DNA from: Chthonobacter albigriseus
GTDB taxonomy: Bacteria > Pseudomonadota > Alphaproteobacteria > Rhizobiales > Pleomorphomonadaceae
Assembly (NCBI RefSeq): GCF_013839445.1
Contig: NZ_JACDIT010000004.1
Coordinates: 186,001 to 250,000, forward strand
Direction: 5' to 3'
DNA length: 64,000 nt
Both the position numbers and the translations under genes were made by a program. Of the stretch, positions 31,305-42,193 are shown one piece after another. The notes beneath the pieces are model-generated. The model did no database searches. It was not told the DNA's origin and worked only from the letters and a program-made list of their open reading frames with translations. The number at the start of each line of letters is the position of its first letter. Positions within the stretch are counted from its first letter, which is position 1.

Positions 31305-32206
31305 ACGAAGGGCGCGCCCAGGCAGGCGGGCGTGTTGAAACGCGTCGCGCGCCGGTTGCCGGAGATGGCGACCAGCACCACCACAGTCGCAAGATACGGA
31401 AGCATCGAAAGGAACTGGGACGGCACGCCGAGGCCGAGCGGCTGGGCGTGCAGCTGCAGGATCGTCACTGCGCCGAAGAGGTAGGCGCCGATCACCAGCC
31501 GCGACGGCAGCCAGGACGAGAACACCACCAGCGCCAGCGCGATCCATCCGCGGCCCGCCGTCATGTTCTCCACCCAGAGCGGCGTATAGGCGATCGAGAG
31601 ATACGCCCCGCCGAGACCGGCGCAGGCCCCCCCGAACATCACCGCGAGATAGCGGACCCGGATCACCTTGTAGCCGAGCGCATGGGCCGACACGTGGTTG
31701 TCGCCGACTGCGCGCAACACCAATCCGCCGCGTGTGCGGAACAGGAACCACGACACGGCGAGCACCAGCGCGAAGGAGACATAGACCAGGATGTCCTGGC
31801 CGAACAGGATCCGGCCGACATAAGGGATGTCGGTGAGGCCGGGGATGCTGAGGCTCGGCAGCTTGATGCCGGGCGTGCCGACGAAGCCTTCGCCGAGCAG
31901 GCCCGACAGACCGAGGCCGAACAGCGTCAGCGCCAGCCCGGAAGCGACCTGGTTGGCCACCAGGGTCAGCGTCACGAAGCCGAAGATCAGGCTGACCGCC
32001 AGCCCCGCGACCAGACCGGCGACGATGCCGAGCAGCGGACTGCCGGTGGATACGGTGATCGCGAAGCCGGCGACGGCCCCCATCACCATCATCCCCTCGA
32101 CACCGAGGTTGAGGACGCCGGATCGCTCCACCACGAGTTCGCCGATCGCCGCCAGCAGCAGCGGCGTCGCGGCCGTGATCACCGTCAGGATGATCGCTTC
32201 AAGCAC
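31292..32206 (-). CDS. ABC transporter permease (purine/nucleoside type), second subunit
   Basis: A 304-residue membrane protein of the branched-chain/nucleoside permease family. It starts AIILTVITAATPLLLAAIGE, contains the GVLNLGVEGMMVMGA block (about 35-50) and VRYLAVMFGGACAGLGGAYLS (about 205-225), and ends in a hydrophobic AYLFGAVTILQLHAQ segment. Its start overlaps the stop of the first permease by eight bases, so the two are coupled. They would form the heterodimeric channel for the BMP protein. Confidence 0.92.
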   Translation of the reverse strand: MLEAIILTVITAATPLLLAAIGELVVERSGVLNLGVEGMMVMGAVAGFAITVSTGSPLLGIVAGLVAGLAVSLIFGFVTLTLVANQVASGLALTLFGLGLSGLLGEGFVGTPGIKLPSLSIPGLTDIPYVGRILFGQDILVYVSFALVLAVSWFLFRTRGGLVLRAVGDNHVSAHALGYKVIRVRYLAVMFGGACAGLGGAYLSIAYTPLWVENMTAGRGWIALALVVFSSWLPSRLVIGAYLFGAVTILQLHAQPLGLGVPSQFLSMLPYLATVVVLVAISGNRRATRFNTPACLGAPFVPDR

Positions 32207-33279
32207 GAGCCTGCTCCTGGGTGCTGCGGGTGGACACGAGGCGGATGCGGTAGAGGATCAGCGTATCGCAGGCGAGCACGAAGAACAGCAGCATCCCTTG
32301 CAGCACCGTCGCCACCTTGGACGACATCTGCATGGACGTCTGGATCGCCTCGCCGCCGAGATAGGAGAGCGCGATCACCAACCCGGCGATTAGGATGCCG
32401 ATCGGATTGAGCCGGCCGAGGAAGGCGACGATGATCGCCGTAAAGCCGTAGCCGGGCGAGATCACCGGCTGCAGCTTCTGGATCTCCGTCATCACCACCA
32501 TCAGCCCGGCAACGCCGGCGAGCGCGCCGGAGAAGGCGAAGGCGAAGGACGTCATCCGCCGCGCCGAAAAGCCGGCGAAGGCGCCCGCGCGCGGGCTCTG
32601 GCCAAGCACCCTGATCTCGAAGCCCTTCAGCGTGGAGCGCATCACCACCGCCAGCACAACCACCAGCGCCAGCGCGATGAAGGCCGAGGCGTTGAGGTAG
32701 AGCGGGCCGACAGGGAAGCTGCCGAGCACGGCGCTCTCGTTGAAATCGACCGTGATCGGAAAACCGAAGGCCTGCGGGCTCTTCCAGGGGCCGCGCACGA
32801 CCCAGTCCAGGAACAGCGTGGAGACGTAGACCAGCATCAGGCTGGTCAGGATCTCGTTGGTGCCGAACCGCGTCTTCAGCACGGCCGGAACCAGCCCGTA
32901 GGCTGCCCCGCCCGCAGCCGCCATCAGGATCATCAGCGGCGCGACGATCGGGCTGACGAACTCCGGATAGAGGATCGGCAGGATCGACCCGGTGATCGCC
33001 CCGATGGTGAGTTGCCCCTCCGCGCCGATATTCCAGTTGTTGGAGAGGTAGCAGACCGACAGCCCGAGCCCGATGATGATCAGCGGCGTCGCCTTGATCA
33101 CCAGCTGCTCCAGCGACCACGACGACATCAGCGGCTCGATGAAGAAGTAGAAGATGCCCGTCAGCGGATCATGGCCCTGGAGGGCGAAAACAATGGCGGC
33201 GAACAGCACCGTCAGGCCCACCGCGATCAGCGGCGAAACGAGCATCATGGTCCGGCTCATCTCCGGCCGGCGGACCAGT

Positions 33280-33290
<11 letters not shown>
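32199..33290 (-). CDS. ABC transporter permease (purine/nucleoside type), first subunit
   Basis: A 363-residue permease. The family motif NWNIGAEGQLTIGAI lies near residue 85 and the loop contacting the ATPase is SPRAGAFAGFSARRM near 235; further blocks are GLMVVMTEIQKLQP and FTAIIVAFLGRLNPIGI. ATG 33290 overlaps the ATPase gene end by eleven bases; a GTG two codons earlier is also possible. Second gene after the ATPase in the transporter set. Confidence 0.92.
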
Positions 33291-34869
<1,579 letters not shown>

Positions 34870-34890
34870 GGCTCCCCGTTCGCCCCCGCC

Positions 34891-35883
34891 TCAGCTGATG
34901 GCCGCGATCAGCGGCTTGGACGGAACACCGTCCGCCGCCCGGATCCGCTCGTCTTCGATCAGCAGTTCCGCCGCTACCGCCGCAGCGATCATCGCCGGTT
35001 CCTTGGATTGTATGCCCGGCACTCCGATCGGGCATCTGAATTCACATGACGCTTGAGGACCAAGCCCCAGTGTCCTCAAACGGCTTTCGAATCTGGCGCG
35101 CTTAGTGGCGCTTCCGATCAGCCCGACATAGCCAAGGGCACCCGATTTCAAGGCCGCATGCAAGATGTCGAGGTCGACCCCGTGATCGTGCGTCATGATC
35201 AGTGCGAAAGCTCCCGGCGGTGCATCCGCAATGATGGTCGCTGGCCCGTCCGTCACGACCAGATCAACCGATTGCGGCACCATCGCGGGGAACATGTCGC
35301 GCCGCTCGTCCACCCAGATCACATCGAACGGCAGCGGCGCGAGCGCGAACACCAGCGCCCGGCCGACATGGCCCGCGCCGAACAGGTAGAGCCTGCGCCG
35401 CCGCGGTCCGAAGGCCTCCACCAGACTGCCGTCGCCCGCAAAGAACGCCGTGGCCGCCGCCGCTGTCTCGTCGAGCGGCACGCGGACGAGTCCGGCACCC
35501 GGCCGGACAGTCGCTGAGGTCATCAGCCCGCCCCCCGCCTCGCGCTCCGCCAGTGCCTCGATATCGCCGCGTCGCGCCGCGGTGATCGTCTCGATGCCGA
35601 GCGTCACATGTCCTCCGCAGCACTGGCCGAGGCTCGGGCCGAGCGCGAAGTCGCGCGTCGCGAACGTATCGGTTCCAGTAGCCAGCAGCGCCTTCGCCGT
35701 CTCGATCGCCTCCAGCTCCAGCCGGCCGCCGCCCACCGTTCCGGCAATGTCGCCGGACGCCGTCACCACCATGCGCGCCCCTGCCTCGCGCGGCGTCGAG
35801 CCGCGCGCACCGACCACCGTCACCAGGGCGACGACGGGATTGGACGCGAGGCAGCGCGCCAACGTGGCGAAGACGGATCTCAT
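34891..35883 (-). CDS. xdhC: Xanthine dehydrogenase accessory factor XdhC
   Basis: A 330-residue XdhC/CoxI family protein, which binds molybdenum cofactor and delivers its sulfurated form to XdhB. Blocks: VVGARGSTPREAGARMVV near 23-40, AGTVGGGRLELEA and LGPSLGQCCGG (the conserved Cys pair), then a C-terminal Rossmann part LYLFGAGHVGRAL and a final GLIGSATKRARF. It lies 43 bp after xdhB, in the canonical A-B-C order. Confidence 0.94.
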   Translation of the reverse strand: MRSVFATLARCLASNPVVALVTVVGARGSTPREAGARMVVTASGDIAGTVGGGRLELEAIETAKALLATGTDTFATRDFALGPSLGQCCGGHVTLGIETITAARRGDIEALAEREAGGGLMTSATVRPGAGLVRVPLDETAAAATAFFAGDGSLVEAFGPRRRRLYLFGAGHVGRALVFALAPLPFDVIWVDERRDMFPAMVPQSVDLVVTDGPATIIADAPPGAFALIMTHDHGVDLDILHAALKSGALGYVGLIGSATKRARFESRLRTLGLGPQASCEFRCPIGVPGIQSKEPAMIAAAVAAELLIEDERIRAADGVPSKPLIAAIS

Positions 35884-35926
35884 CGCGCCCGTCCCTCCCG
35901 CGACAATCGGTTGGTCCGCATCGGCA

Positions 35927-38263
35927 TCACGCGTCGCCCCTCCGCATGGCGGTCACCGCCCGCATGATCGCTTCCGGCGTAGCGGGCAGGTCCAGCGGCG
36001 GAACGGTGCCCGGCTTCAGGCTGGCGATGGCATCGAAGATCGCCGAGAACACGGAAAGGCCCAGCATCAGCGGCGGCTCACCCACCGCTTTGGACCGGAA
36101 GATGGTCGTCTCCCGCGTGCCCTCGCTCTCGAACAGGGCACACCGGAAATCGTCCGGCACGTCCGAACAGGCCGGGATCTTGTAGGTCGACGGCGCGTGC
36201 GTGCGCAGCCGCCCGCGGTCGTCCCACACCAGTTCCTCCGTCGTGCACCAGCCCATGCCCTGGACGAAGGCGCCTTCGATCTGGCCGATGTCGATCGCCG
36301 GATTCAGCGACTTGCCGACGTCGTGCAGGATGTCGACGCGGTCCACCTTCATCTCGCCGGTCATCGTGTCGATCGTAACCTCGGAGGCCGCGGCGCCGTA
36401 GGCGAAGTAGAGGAACGGCCTCCCCTCCGCCGTATCGCGGTTCCAGGTGATCTTCGGCGTCTTGTAGTAGCCCGCCGCCGACAGTTGGATACGCGCCAGA
36501 TAGGCCTTCTTCACGATCTCCGGGAATGGCACCGATCCGTTGCCGATGATCACCTGCCCGTCGCGGAAGGCGATCTGATCCGCCGGCGTGCCGTAACCCT
36601 CCGAGACGAAGGCGACCAGCCGGGCCTTGATCTCCCGGCAGGCCGTCTGCGCGGCCATGCCGTTGAGGTCCGACCCGGACGATGCGGCCGTGGGCGAGGT
36701 GTTTGGCACCTTTCCGGTCGACGTGGCGGTGATCCGGACCTTGTCGAGCGGTAAGCCGAACTCTTCGGCCACCACCTGCGCGACCTTGGTGTTGAGCCCC
36801 TGGCCCATCTCCGTGCCGCCGTGGTTCAGGTGCACCGAACCGTCGGTATAGACGTGGACCAGTGATCCCGCCTGGTTGAGATGGATTAGCGTAAACGAGA
36901 TGCCGAACTTGATCGGCGTCAGCGCCAGCCCCTTTTTCAGGATCCGGTTCCGGCCGTTGAACGCCTTTACCTCGTTGCGCCGCCGCCAGTAGTCGGAGCT
37001 GCGCTCCAACTCTGCGATCAGTTCAGGAAGGAGATTGTCCTCAACCTTTTGGCTGAACGGCGTGAGGTCCCGGCCGGGGCCGTAGAAGTTCCGTTTGCGC
37101 ACTTCCAGCGGGTCGAGCCCGGTCAGCACGGCGAGGCTGTCCATGATCCGCTCCGCCGCGGCCACGCCCTGCGGGCCGCCGAAACCGCGGAAGGCGGTGT
37201 TAGAACAGGTGTTCGTCTTCAGCCGCTCCGAGCGGATCGACACCGCCGGATAGTAGTAGGCGTTGTCGGCGTGGAACATGGTCCGGTCGTTGACGCCCAG
37301 CGACAGGTCGGCGGAGTAGCCGCAGCGCGCCGCGAACTCCAGCTGCGTCGCCAATATGCGCCCTTCGGGATCGTAGCCGACGGAAAAGCTCGCGACGTCG
37401 TCGTGCCGCTTGCCGGTCATCACCATGTCGTCGTCGCGGTCCAGCCGCATCTTGCACGGCCGCCCGGTGACGCGGGCGCAGATCGCAGCGATCACCGCCC
37501 ACTGGCTCGCCTGGCTTTCCTTGCCGCCGAAGCCGCCGCCCATCCGCCGGACCTCGGCCGTCACGGCGGCGTCCGGGATGGCGAGCGCTTTGGCGACGAG
37601 ATGCTGGACTTCCGTCGGGTGCTGCGTCGACGAGAAGACGTGCATGTCGCCGTCCTCGCCGGGGACGGCCATCGCCACCTGGCCTTCCAGGTAGAAATGC
37701 TCCTGTCCGCCGATCACGAGCCGACCGTCGAGCCGCCGTTGCGCGTTCGCCAGCGAAGTCGCCACGTCGCCGCGGCCGAAGCGGTACTCCGGGAGCACGT
37801 GGCTGTTGGCGGCCTGCGCGTCCTCGATGGTGATGATCGGCTTTTCCGGCGCGCCTTCGAAGGTGGCGAGCCGCGCCGCGCGCCGGGCCGCCTCCCGGCT
37901 GGTCGCGACCACCGCGAACACCACCTGCCCCCAGAACTCGATCGTTCCGTCGGCAAAGATCGGATCGCCCCCGATGGAGGGCGAGCAGTCGTTAACCCCC
38001 GGCACGTCAGCGGCCGTGACGATCGCCACCACGCCCGGCACGGCCCGTACCTTGTCGTAGTTCACCGCGGTGAGGGTCCCGCGCGTGATGTTCGGGCACC
38101 AGCCCGGCGCCACGTGCAGCAGGCCCTCAGGCTCGCGCATGTCGTCGATATAGGCCGCCGAGCCCGTGACGTGCTTGGCCGCGCTGTCGTGGTGCAGCGG
38201 CTGCCGGACGACGGAGAAGGTGCCGTCCTGCGTCGGGTCGCGATCACTCTCCAGCGCCGACAT
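35927..38263 (-). CDS. xdhB: Xanthine dehydrogenase molybdenum-binding subunit
   Basis: A 778-residue large subunit that hydroxylates hypoxanthine and xanthine at the Mo centre. Cofactor blocks: MGGGFGGKES near 255, FRGFGGPQG near 360, GGTEMGQGLNTK near 505, SSGSDLNG near 545, and the catalytic Glu in AVGEPPLMLG near 735. ATG 38263 is preferred over an in-frame TTG two codons upstream. Its start overlaps the end of xdhA by 20 bp, so the two are coupled. Confidence 0.96.
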   Translation of the reverse strand: MSALESDRDPTQDGTFSVVRQPLHHDSAAKHVTGSAAYIDDMREPEGLLHVAPGWCPNITRGTLTAVNYDKVRAVPGVVAIVTAADVPGVNDCSPSIGGDPIFADGTIEFWGQVVFAVVATSREAARRAARLATFEGAPEKPIITIEDAQAANSHVLPEYRFGRGDVATSLANAQRRLDGRLVIGGQEHFYLEGQVAMAVPGEDGDMHVFSSTQHPTEVQHLVAKALAIPDAAVTAEVRRMGGGFGGKESQASQWAVIAAICARVTGRPCKMRLDRDDDMVMTGKRHDDVASFSVGYDPEGRILATQLEFAARCGYSADLSLGVNDRTMFHADNAYYYPAVSIRSERLKTNTCSNTAFRGFGGPQGVAAAERIMDSLAVLTGLDPLEVRKRNFYGPGRDLTPFSQKVEDNLLPELIAELERSSDYWRRRNEVKAFNGRNRILKKGLALTPIKFGISFTLIHLNQAGSLVHVYTDGSVHLNHGGTEMGQGLNTKVAQVVAEEFGLPLDKVRITATSTGKVPNTSPTAASSGSDLNGMAAQTACREIKARLVAFVSEGYGTPADQIAFRDGQVIIGNGSVPFPEIVKKAYLARIQLSAAGYYKTPKITWNRDTAEGRPFLYFAYGAAASEVTIDTMTGEMKVDRVDILHDVGKSLNPAIDIGQIEGAFVQGMGWCTTEELVWDDRGRLRTHAPSTYKIPACSDVPDDFRCALFESEGTRETTIFRSKAVGEPPLMLGLSVFSAIFDAIASLKPGTVPPLDLPATPEAIMRAVTAMRRGDA

Positions 38264-39752
38264 GGGCAACCTCCGTCTCAGCCGCGGTCCGCCGGCCGAT
38301 CAACCGCGTCCGCTCGCTCGAAGCGCCCGCGGCCTCCACCAGCGCCTTGGCGAGCAGCGCCCGCGCGGTCTCCAGCCGGTAGTGGGCGCTCGCGCGCATG
38401 TCGGTCAGCGGCGTGAAATCCTCGGCCATCGCCTCGAACGCATCGTGCCACGACGATGCCTGGGCCGGAACCGCGCCGATCAGTTTGGCCTCCACCGTCG
38501 TCGCGCGCTTCGGTACGCCGGCCATCCCGCCGAAGGCGACGCGCGCATCGCGGATCACGCCGTTCTCGATGGTGAACAGGAAGGCCCCGAGCACGGCGGA
38601 GATATCCTGGTCGAACCGCTTGGAGATCTTGTAGGCCCGGAACACCTGCCCTAGCGCCAGCTTCGGCACCAGCAGCCCGGCCACGAACTCGCCCGGCCGG
38701 CGGTCCTGCTTGCCGTAGTCGATGAAGAAGTCCTCGATCGGGATCGCCCGGCCCGTCTCGCCGCGCACCAGCTCCAATGTCGCACCGAGCGCGATCAGCA
38801 CCGGCGGTGTGTCTCCGATCGGCGACCCGTTCGCAACGTTGCCGCCCACCGTGCCCGAGGCGCGCACCTGCCGCGAGCCGATCCGCTTGATCAGGCTGGC
38901 GATGTCCTGGTCGATCGCGTCGAGGGCGTCCAGCGCCTTCTCGTAGGTCGCAGTCGCGCCGATGATCACCGCGTTGCCGACGTCCTCGATCCGGTCGAGA
39001 TCCTCCACCCGGCCGAGGTGGATGAGCTTGGCGACCGGACGGAACTGCTTGGTGATCCACAGACCGACGTCGGTCGCGCCAGCCACAAGCGTCGCGTCGG
39101 GATGCCGCTCGTAGAGAGCCGCCAGCGAGGCGATGCTCCGCGGCGCGGCGAAAAAGGCGTCCTGGTTGCCGACGAAGAGATCGGACCTGTCGTTGAGATA
39201 CTGGAGCAGACCCGCCGTTTCGGCCTCCGCGCGCGTGAACTGGTCATCCGGCGGACCGGCGAGCACGGCCCGCGCCGCGTCCACGATCGGACGGTAACCC
39301 GTGCAGCGGCAGAGATTGCCCGCCAGCCACTCGTCGATCGTGGTGCGGGTCGGCGCGGTGCCCCGCGCTTCGTCGTGGTAGAGCGCGAACAGGCTCATCA
39401 CGATCCCAGGCGTGCAGAAGCCGCATTGCGACCCGTGATGATCCACCATCGCCTGCTGTACCGGATGGAGCGTCCCGCCTTCAGCCAGATCCTCCACCGT
39501 GACGACTTCCTTGCCGTCCACCTGCCCGACGAACTGGATGCAGCTGTTCACCGGCCGATAGGTGATCCGGCCATCCGGCCCCACCTCGCCGACCGCCACC
39601 GTGCAGGCGCCGCAGTCACCCTCGTTGCAGCCCTCTTTGGTGCCGCAAGCTCGTTCCCGCAGGCGAAGGTAGTCCAGAAGGGTTTCCGTCGGGCCGGCAT
39701 CCGCCACCTCGACGATCCGGCCCTTGCGGACCATGCGGACCTTGTCCCTCAT
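38244..39752 (-). CDS. xdhA: Xanthine dehydrogenase FeS/FAD subunit
   Basis: A 502-residue small subunit with two 2Fe-2S clusters (C42, C47, C50, C71, then C110, C113, C148, C150 in CGFCTPG and CRCTGYRPI). An FAD domain follows from about residue 205, with LVAGATDVGL and ASGTVGGNVANGSPIGDTPP. It passes electrons from the Mo centre to NAD+. Three bases separate it from uraH. The N-terminus has no export signal, consistent with a cytoplasmic XDH. Confidence 0.96.
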   Translation of the reverse strand: MRDKVRMVRKGRIVEVADAGPTETLLDYLRLRERACGTKEGCNEGDCGACTVAVGEVGPDGRITYRPVNSCIQFVGQVDGKEVVTVEDLAEGGTLHPVQQAMVDHHGSQCGFCTPGIVMSLFALYHDEARGTAPTRTTIDEWLAGNLCRCTGYRPIVDAARAVLAGPPDDQFTRAEAETAGLLQYLNDRSDLFVGNQDAFFAAPRSIASLAALYERHPDATLVAGATDVGLWITKQFRPVAKLIHLGRVEDLDRIEDVGNAVIIGATATYEKALDALDAIDQDIASLIKRIGSRQVRASGTVGGNVANGSPIGDTPPVLIALGATLELVRGETGRAIPIEDFFIDYGKQDRRPGEFVAGLLVPKLALGQVFRAYKISKRFDQDISAVLGAFLFTIENGVIRDARVAFGGMAGVPKRATTVEAKLIGAVPAQASSWHDAFEAMAEDFTPLTDMRASAHYRLETARALLAKALVEAAGASSERTRLIGRRTAAETEVAHVGAGE

Positions 39753-39755
39753 GGG

Positions 39756-40112
39756 TCAGCTCCCCCGATAGGTGGAATAGCCATAGGGCGAGAGCAGCAG
39801 CGGCACATGGTAGTGGCGGCTTGCATCGGCGATCCCGAACCGGATCGGAATGACATCCAGAAATGCGGGATCCGGCAGCGCGTGCCCTTCGATCCGCAGA
39901 TAGTCGCCCGCGTGGAATTGCAGTTCGTAGAGTCCGATGGCGAACTCGCTCTCGTCCAGCACACCGCCGTCGACCCGGCCGTCATCGTTGGTGACCACCG
40001 ATTTCACGAGCGCGAAGGTGCCGTCCGGCCCCACTCTGAAGAGCTCGGCGACCAGACCCACGGCTGGCAGCCCTGACGCCGTGTCGAGTACGTGCGTAGT
40101 CAGTCGGCCCAA
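39756..40112 (-). CDS. uraH: 5-Hydroxyisourate hydrolase (transthyretin-like), TTG start
   Basis: A 118-residue enzyme that hydrolyses 5-hydroxyisourate, the product of PuuD. Active-site elements are present: LTTHVLD at the N-terminus (His7) and a C-terminal YGYSTYRGS, the family signature. The only start giving the full N-terminus is TTG at 40112, supported by AGGGGGA seven bases upstream. First gene of the xdh operon, 104 bp after lysR. The next enzyme of the pathway (OHCU decarboxylase) is not in the window. Confidence 0.94.
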   Translation of the reverse strand: MGRLTTHVLDTASGLPAVGLVAELFRVGPDGTFALVKSVVTNDDGRVDGGVLDESEFAIGLYELQFHAGDYLRIEGHALPDPAFLDVIPIRFGIADASRHYHVPLLLSPYGYSTYRGS

Positions 40113-40216
40113 TGTCTGTCCCCCTTGGCCCGCCAGTCGCTGTTGAAGCAGCGCCGCTTTTTTACGCGTGCCGAGAAAACGATCGCATGACTCTTGCCGT
40201 CCGCGAAAGTGCTATT

Positions 40217-41170
40217 TCAAGATCTTGCCGTTGCCGTTTCGGCATCATCCACCGGCATCCGCCGCGCAAGTTCCTGCATGGCGAACGAATGGAAAGTCGC
40301 CGCGGCAAGTTTCAGCGTCCGGTCCGACCTAACGACCAGCGCGAACTTGTCCAGCAGGAGATCCGCGTCCACCAGCGGCTTGAAGACGAGCTTGCCGCTT
40401 TCGAGATCCGGCCCCAGGTCCATCAGCGTCTGGAACGCCACATGCCGGCCGCCCCGCGCCACCGCGCGCATGAAGCTCAGCGTCGAACTCTCCACCGCCA
40501 CTCGCGGCCCGCTCGATCGGAAAGCGGACGTCGCCTCCAGCGCCGCGCGTATCGAGAGCCCCCGCGCCGGCAGGGCGAGCGGGAAGCGCAGGCAGTCCGT
40601 CAGTCGTACGGTCGCGAAAGACGCGAGGGGATGGTCCGGCGTCACCACGGCGCCGATCATCAAGACCCGCCGAAGCACCACGTCCAGCCGCCGGCCCTCT
40701 TCAGGATTGAATGTGAACGCCAGGTCGGCATCACCCTCCGCCACCAGACGCGTGGCCTCGTCCGACCCCGCGACGGTCACGATCACGTCGATGCCGGGAT
40801 GGGATTGGAGGAAGAGACGTACGATCTCCGGCAACACGTCCTGTGCCACGCTCTCCACGGTCGCAATGGCGACGCGGCCGCGCTTCAGCCCCTTGAGAGC
40901 ATCGATCTCCGCCGCCGCATCCTCGAAATCCCGGATCGCGTCGGTGACGTGGCGCAGCAGCACCTCCCCGGACGGACTAAGCCGGATGCTCCGGCCGATC
41001 CGCTCGAACAGCGCCACGCCGAGATCCGCTTCCAGCCCGAGGATCTGCCGGTTGACTGCCGACGACGCGACATTGAGCTCCCGCGCCGCGGCCCGGAACG
41101 AACCAAACCGCGCGACCGCTGCAAAGTATCGCAGCGCCGGAGACACCAGATGGCGCGATCGGTCGGACAT
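40217..41170 (-). CDS. LysR-family transcriptional regulator
   Basis: A 317-residue regulator: N-terminal winged helix-turn-helix (about 8-66; RYFAAVARFGSFRAAARELN, then SSAVNRQILGLEADLG) followed by a two-lobed effector domain beginning GRVAIATVESVAQDVLP. It lies between qor and uraH on the same strand, eight bases after qor and 104 bp before uraH. The position suggests control of purine catabolism, but LysR genes are more often divergent from their target, so this is not certain. The effector is unknown. Confidence 0.88.
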   Translation of the reverse strand: MSDRSRHLVSPALRYFAAVARFGSFRAAARELNVASSAVNRQILGLEADLGVALFERIGRSIRLSPSGEVLLRHVTDAIRDFEDAAAEIDALKGLKRGRVAIATVESVAQDVLPEIVRLFLQSHPGIDVIVTVAGSDEATRLVAEGDADLAFTFNPEEGRRLDVVLRRVLMIGAVVTPDHPLASFATVRLTDCLRFPLALPARGLSIRAALEATSAFRSSGPRVAVESSTLSFMRAVARGGRHVAFQTLMDLGPDLESGKLVFKPLVDADLLLDKFALVVRSDRTLKLAAATFHSFAMQELARRMPVDDAETATARS

Positions 41171-41178
41171 CGCGCCCG

Positions 41179-42153
41179 TCAGGGAATCAGGATCGTCGAC
41201 CCGCGGGTGCTCCGCGAAGCCAGAGCCTGATGGCACCCGACCACGTCGTCGAGGGCGAACTCCTGCCCGATCTCTACCGTGACGATGCCTTTGGCCACCT
41301 TGTCGAAAAGGTCCGCTGCCCCGGCGAGCAGGTCCTCCCGCTTGGCGAAATAGTGGAACAGCGTCGGCCGGGTGGCGAAGAGCGAGCCCTTCTGGGACAG
41401 CAGGATCATCTCGAACGGCGGCACCGCGCCCGACGAGTTTCCGAACGAGACGAACAGTCCGCGCATCCGCAGGCAGTCGAGCGAGGCCGGAAAGGTGTCT
41501 TTGCCCACCGAGTCGTAGACAACGTCGCACTTCTCGCCGCCGGTGATCTCGGCAACGCGCGACACGAAATCCTCCGCGCGGTAGTCGACGATGTGCGTGT
41601 AACCGGCCTGTCGCGCGAGTTCGACCTTGTCCGGCGATCCGACCGTCCCGATCGTCGTCGCGCCGATCGACTTCAGCCACTGTCCGGCGATCAGCCCGAC
41701 GCCGCCGGCCGCCGCATGGAAGAGCACCCTGTGGTGCGGCTCCACCTTGAAGGTTTGCGTCACCAGAAACTGCGCGGTCAGTCCCTTGAGAAGAACCGCC
41801 GCCGCCGTCCTGTCGTCCACGTTGTCCGGTATCGGCACCAGCCGGTCGGCCGGCATTGTGCGATACTCCGCGTAGGCGCCGACGCTGCCGGCGTAGACGA
41901 CCCGGTCGCCGACCGCCACCTCGCTTACGCCGGGGCCGATGGCCTCCACCACGCCGGCGCCTTCGCTGCCCGGCGTGAACGGAAGCGGTGTCGGCGCCTT
42001 GTAGAGGCCAGAGCGGAAATAGGTGTCGATGAAGTTCACGCCGATCACGGTGTGGCGGATCAGGGCCTCCCCCGCACCAGGCACCGGCACCTCCACGTCC
42101 TCGACCTTGAGGACTTCCGGACCGCCGACTTCATGGACGCGCACAGCCTTCAT
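41179..42153 (-). CDS. Quinone oxidoreductase-type zinc-free medium-chain dehydrogenase
   Basis: A 324-residue NADPH:quinone reductase (QOR/zeta-crystallin) family protein. N-terminal GroES-like fold (MKAVRVHEVGGPEVL), GVNFIDTYFRSGLY near 45-58, PGSEGAGVV, and the NADPH motif AAAGGVG near 147, ending with GSTILIP. The zinc ligands of alcohol dehydrogenases are absent, as usual in this branch. It is eight bases upstream of lysR and probably cotranscribed; no direct link to purine breakdown is evident. Confidence 0.9.
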   Translation of the reverse strand: MKAVRVHEVGGPEVLKVEDVEVPVPGAGEALIRHTVIGVNFIDTYFRSGLYKAPTPLPFTPGSEGAGVVEAIGPGVSEVAVGDRVVYAGSVGAYAEYRTMPADRLVPIPDNVDDRTAAAVLLKGLTAQFLVTQTFKVEPHHRVLFHAAAGGVGLIAGQWLKSIGATTIGTVGSPDKVELARQAGYTHIVDYRAEDFVSRVAEITGGEKCDVVYDSVGKDTFPASLDCLRMRGLFVSFGNSSGAVPPFEMILLSQKGSLFATRPTLFHYFAKREDLLAGAADLFDKVAKGIVTVEIGQEFALDDVVGCHQALASRSTRGSTILIP

Positions 42154-42193
42154 GCCAACTCTCCCGCTCGGAACGACCTTTGAACGGAAGAGC

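Noticed and set aside
40135-40165. CGCTG/CAGCG hairpin followed by TTTTTT on the plus strand
   Set aside because: It looks like a plus-strand terminator, but no plus-strand gene ends nearby and the spacing to the T run is poor.
40218-40227. Perfect palindrome CAAGATCTTG as an operator for uraH
   Set aside because: It lies in the last codons of lysR, about 105 bp from uraH, and does not match the T-N11-A form; chance occurrence is likely.
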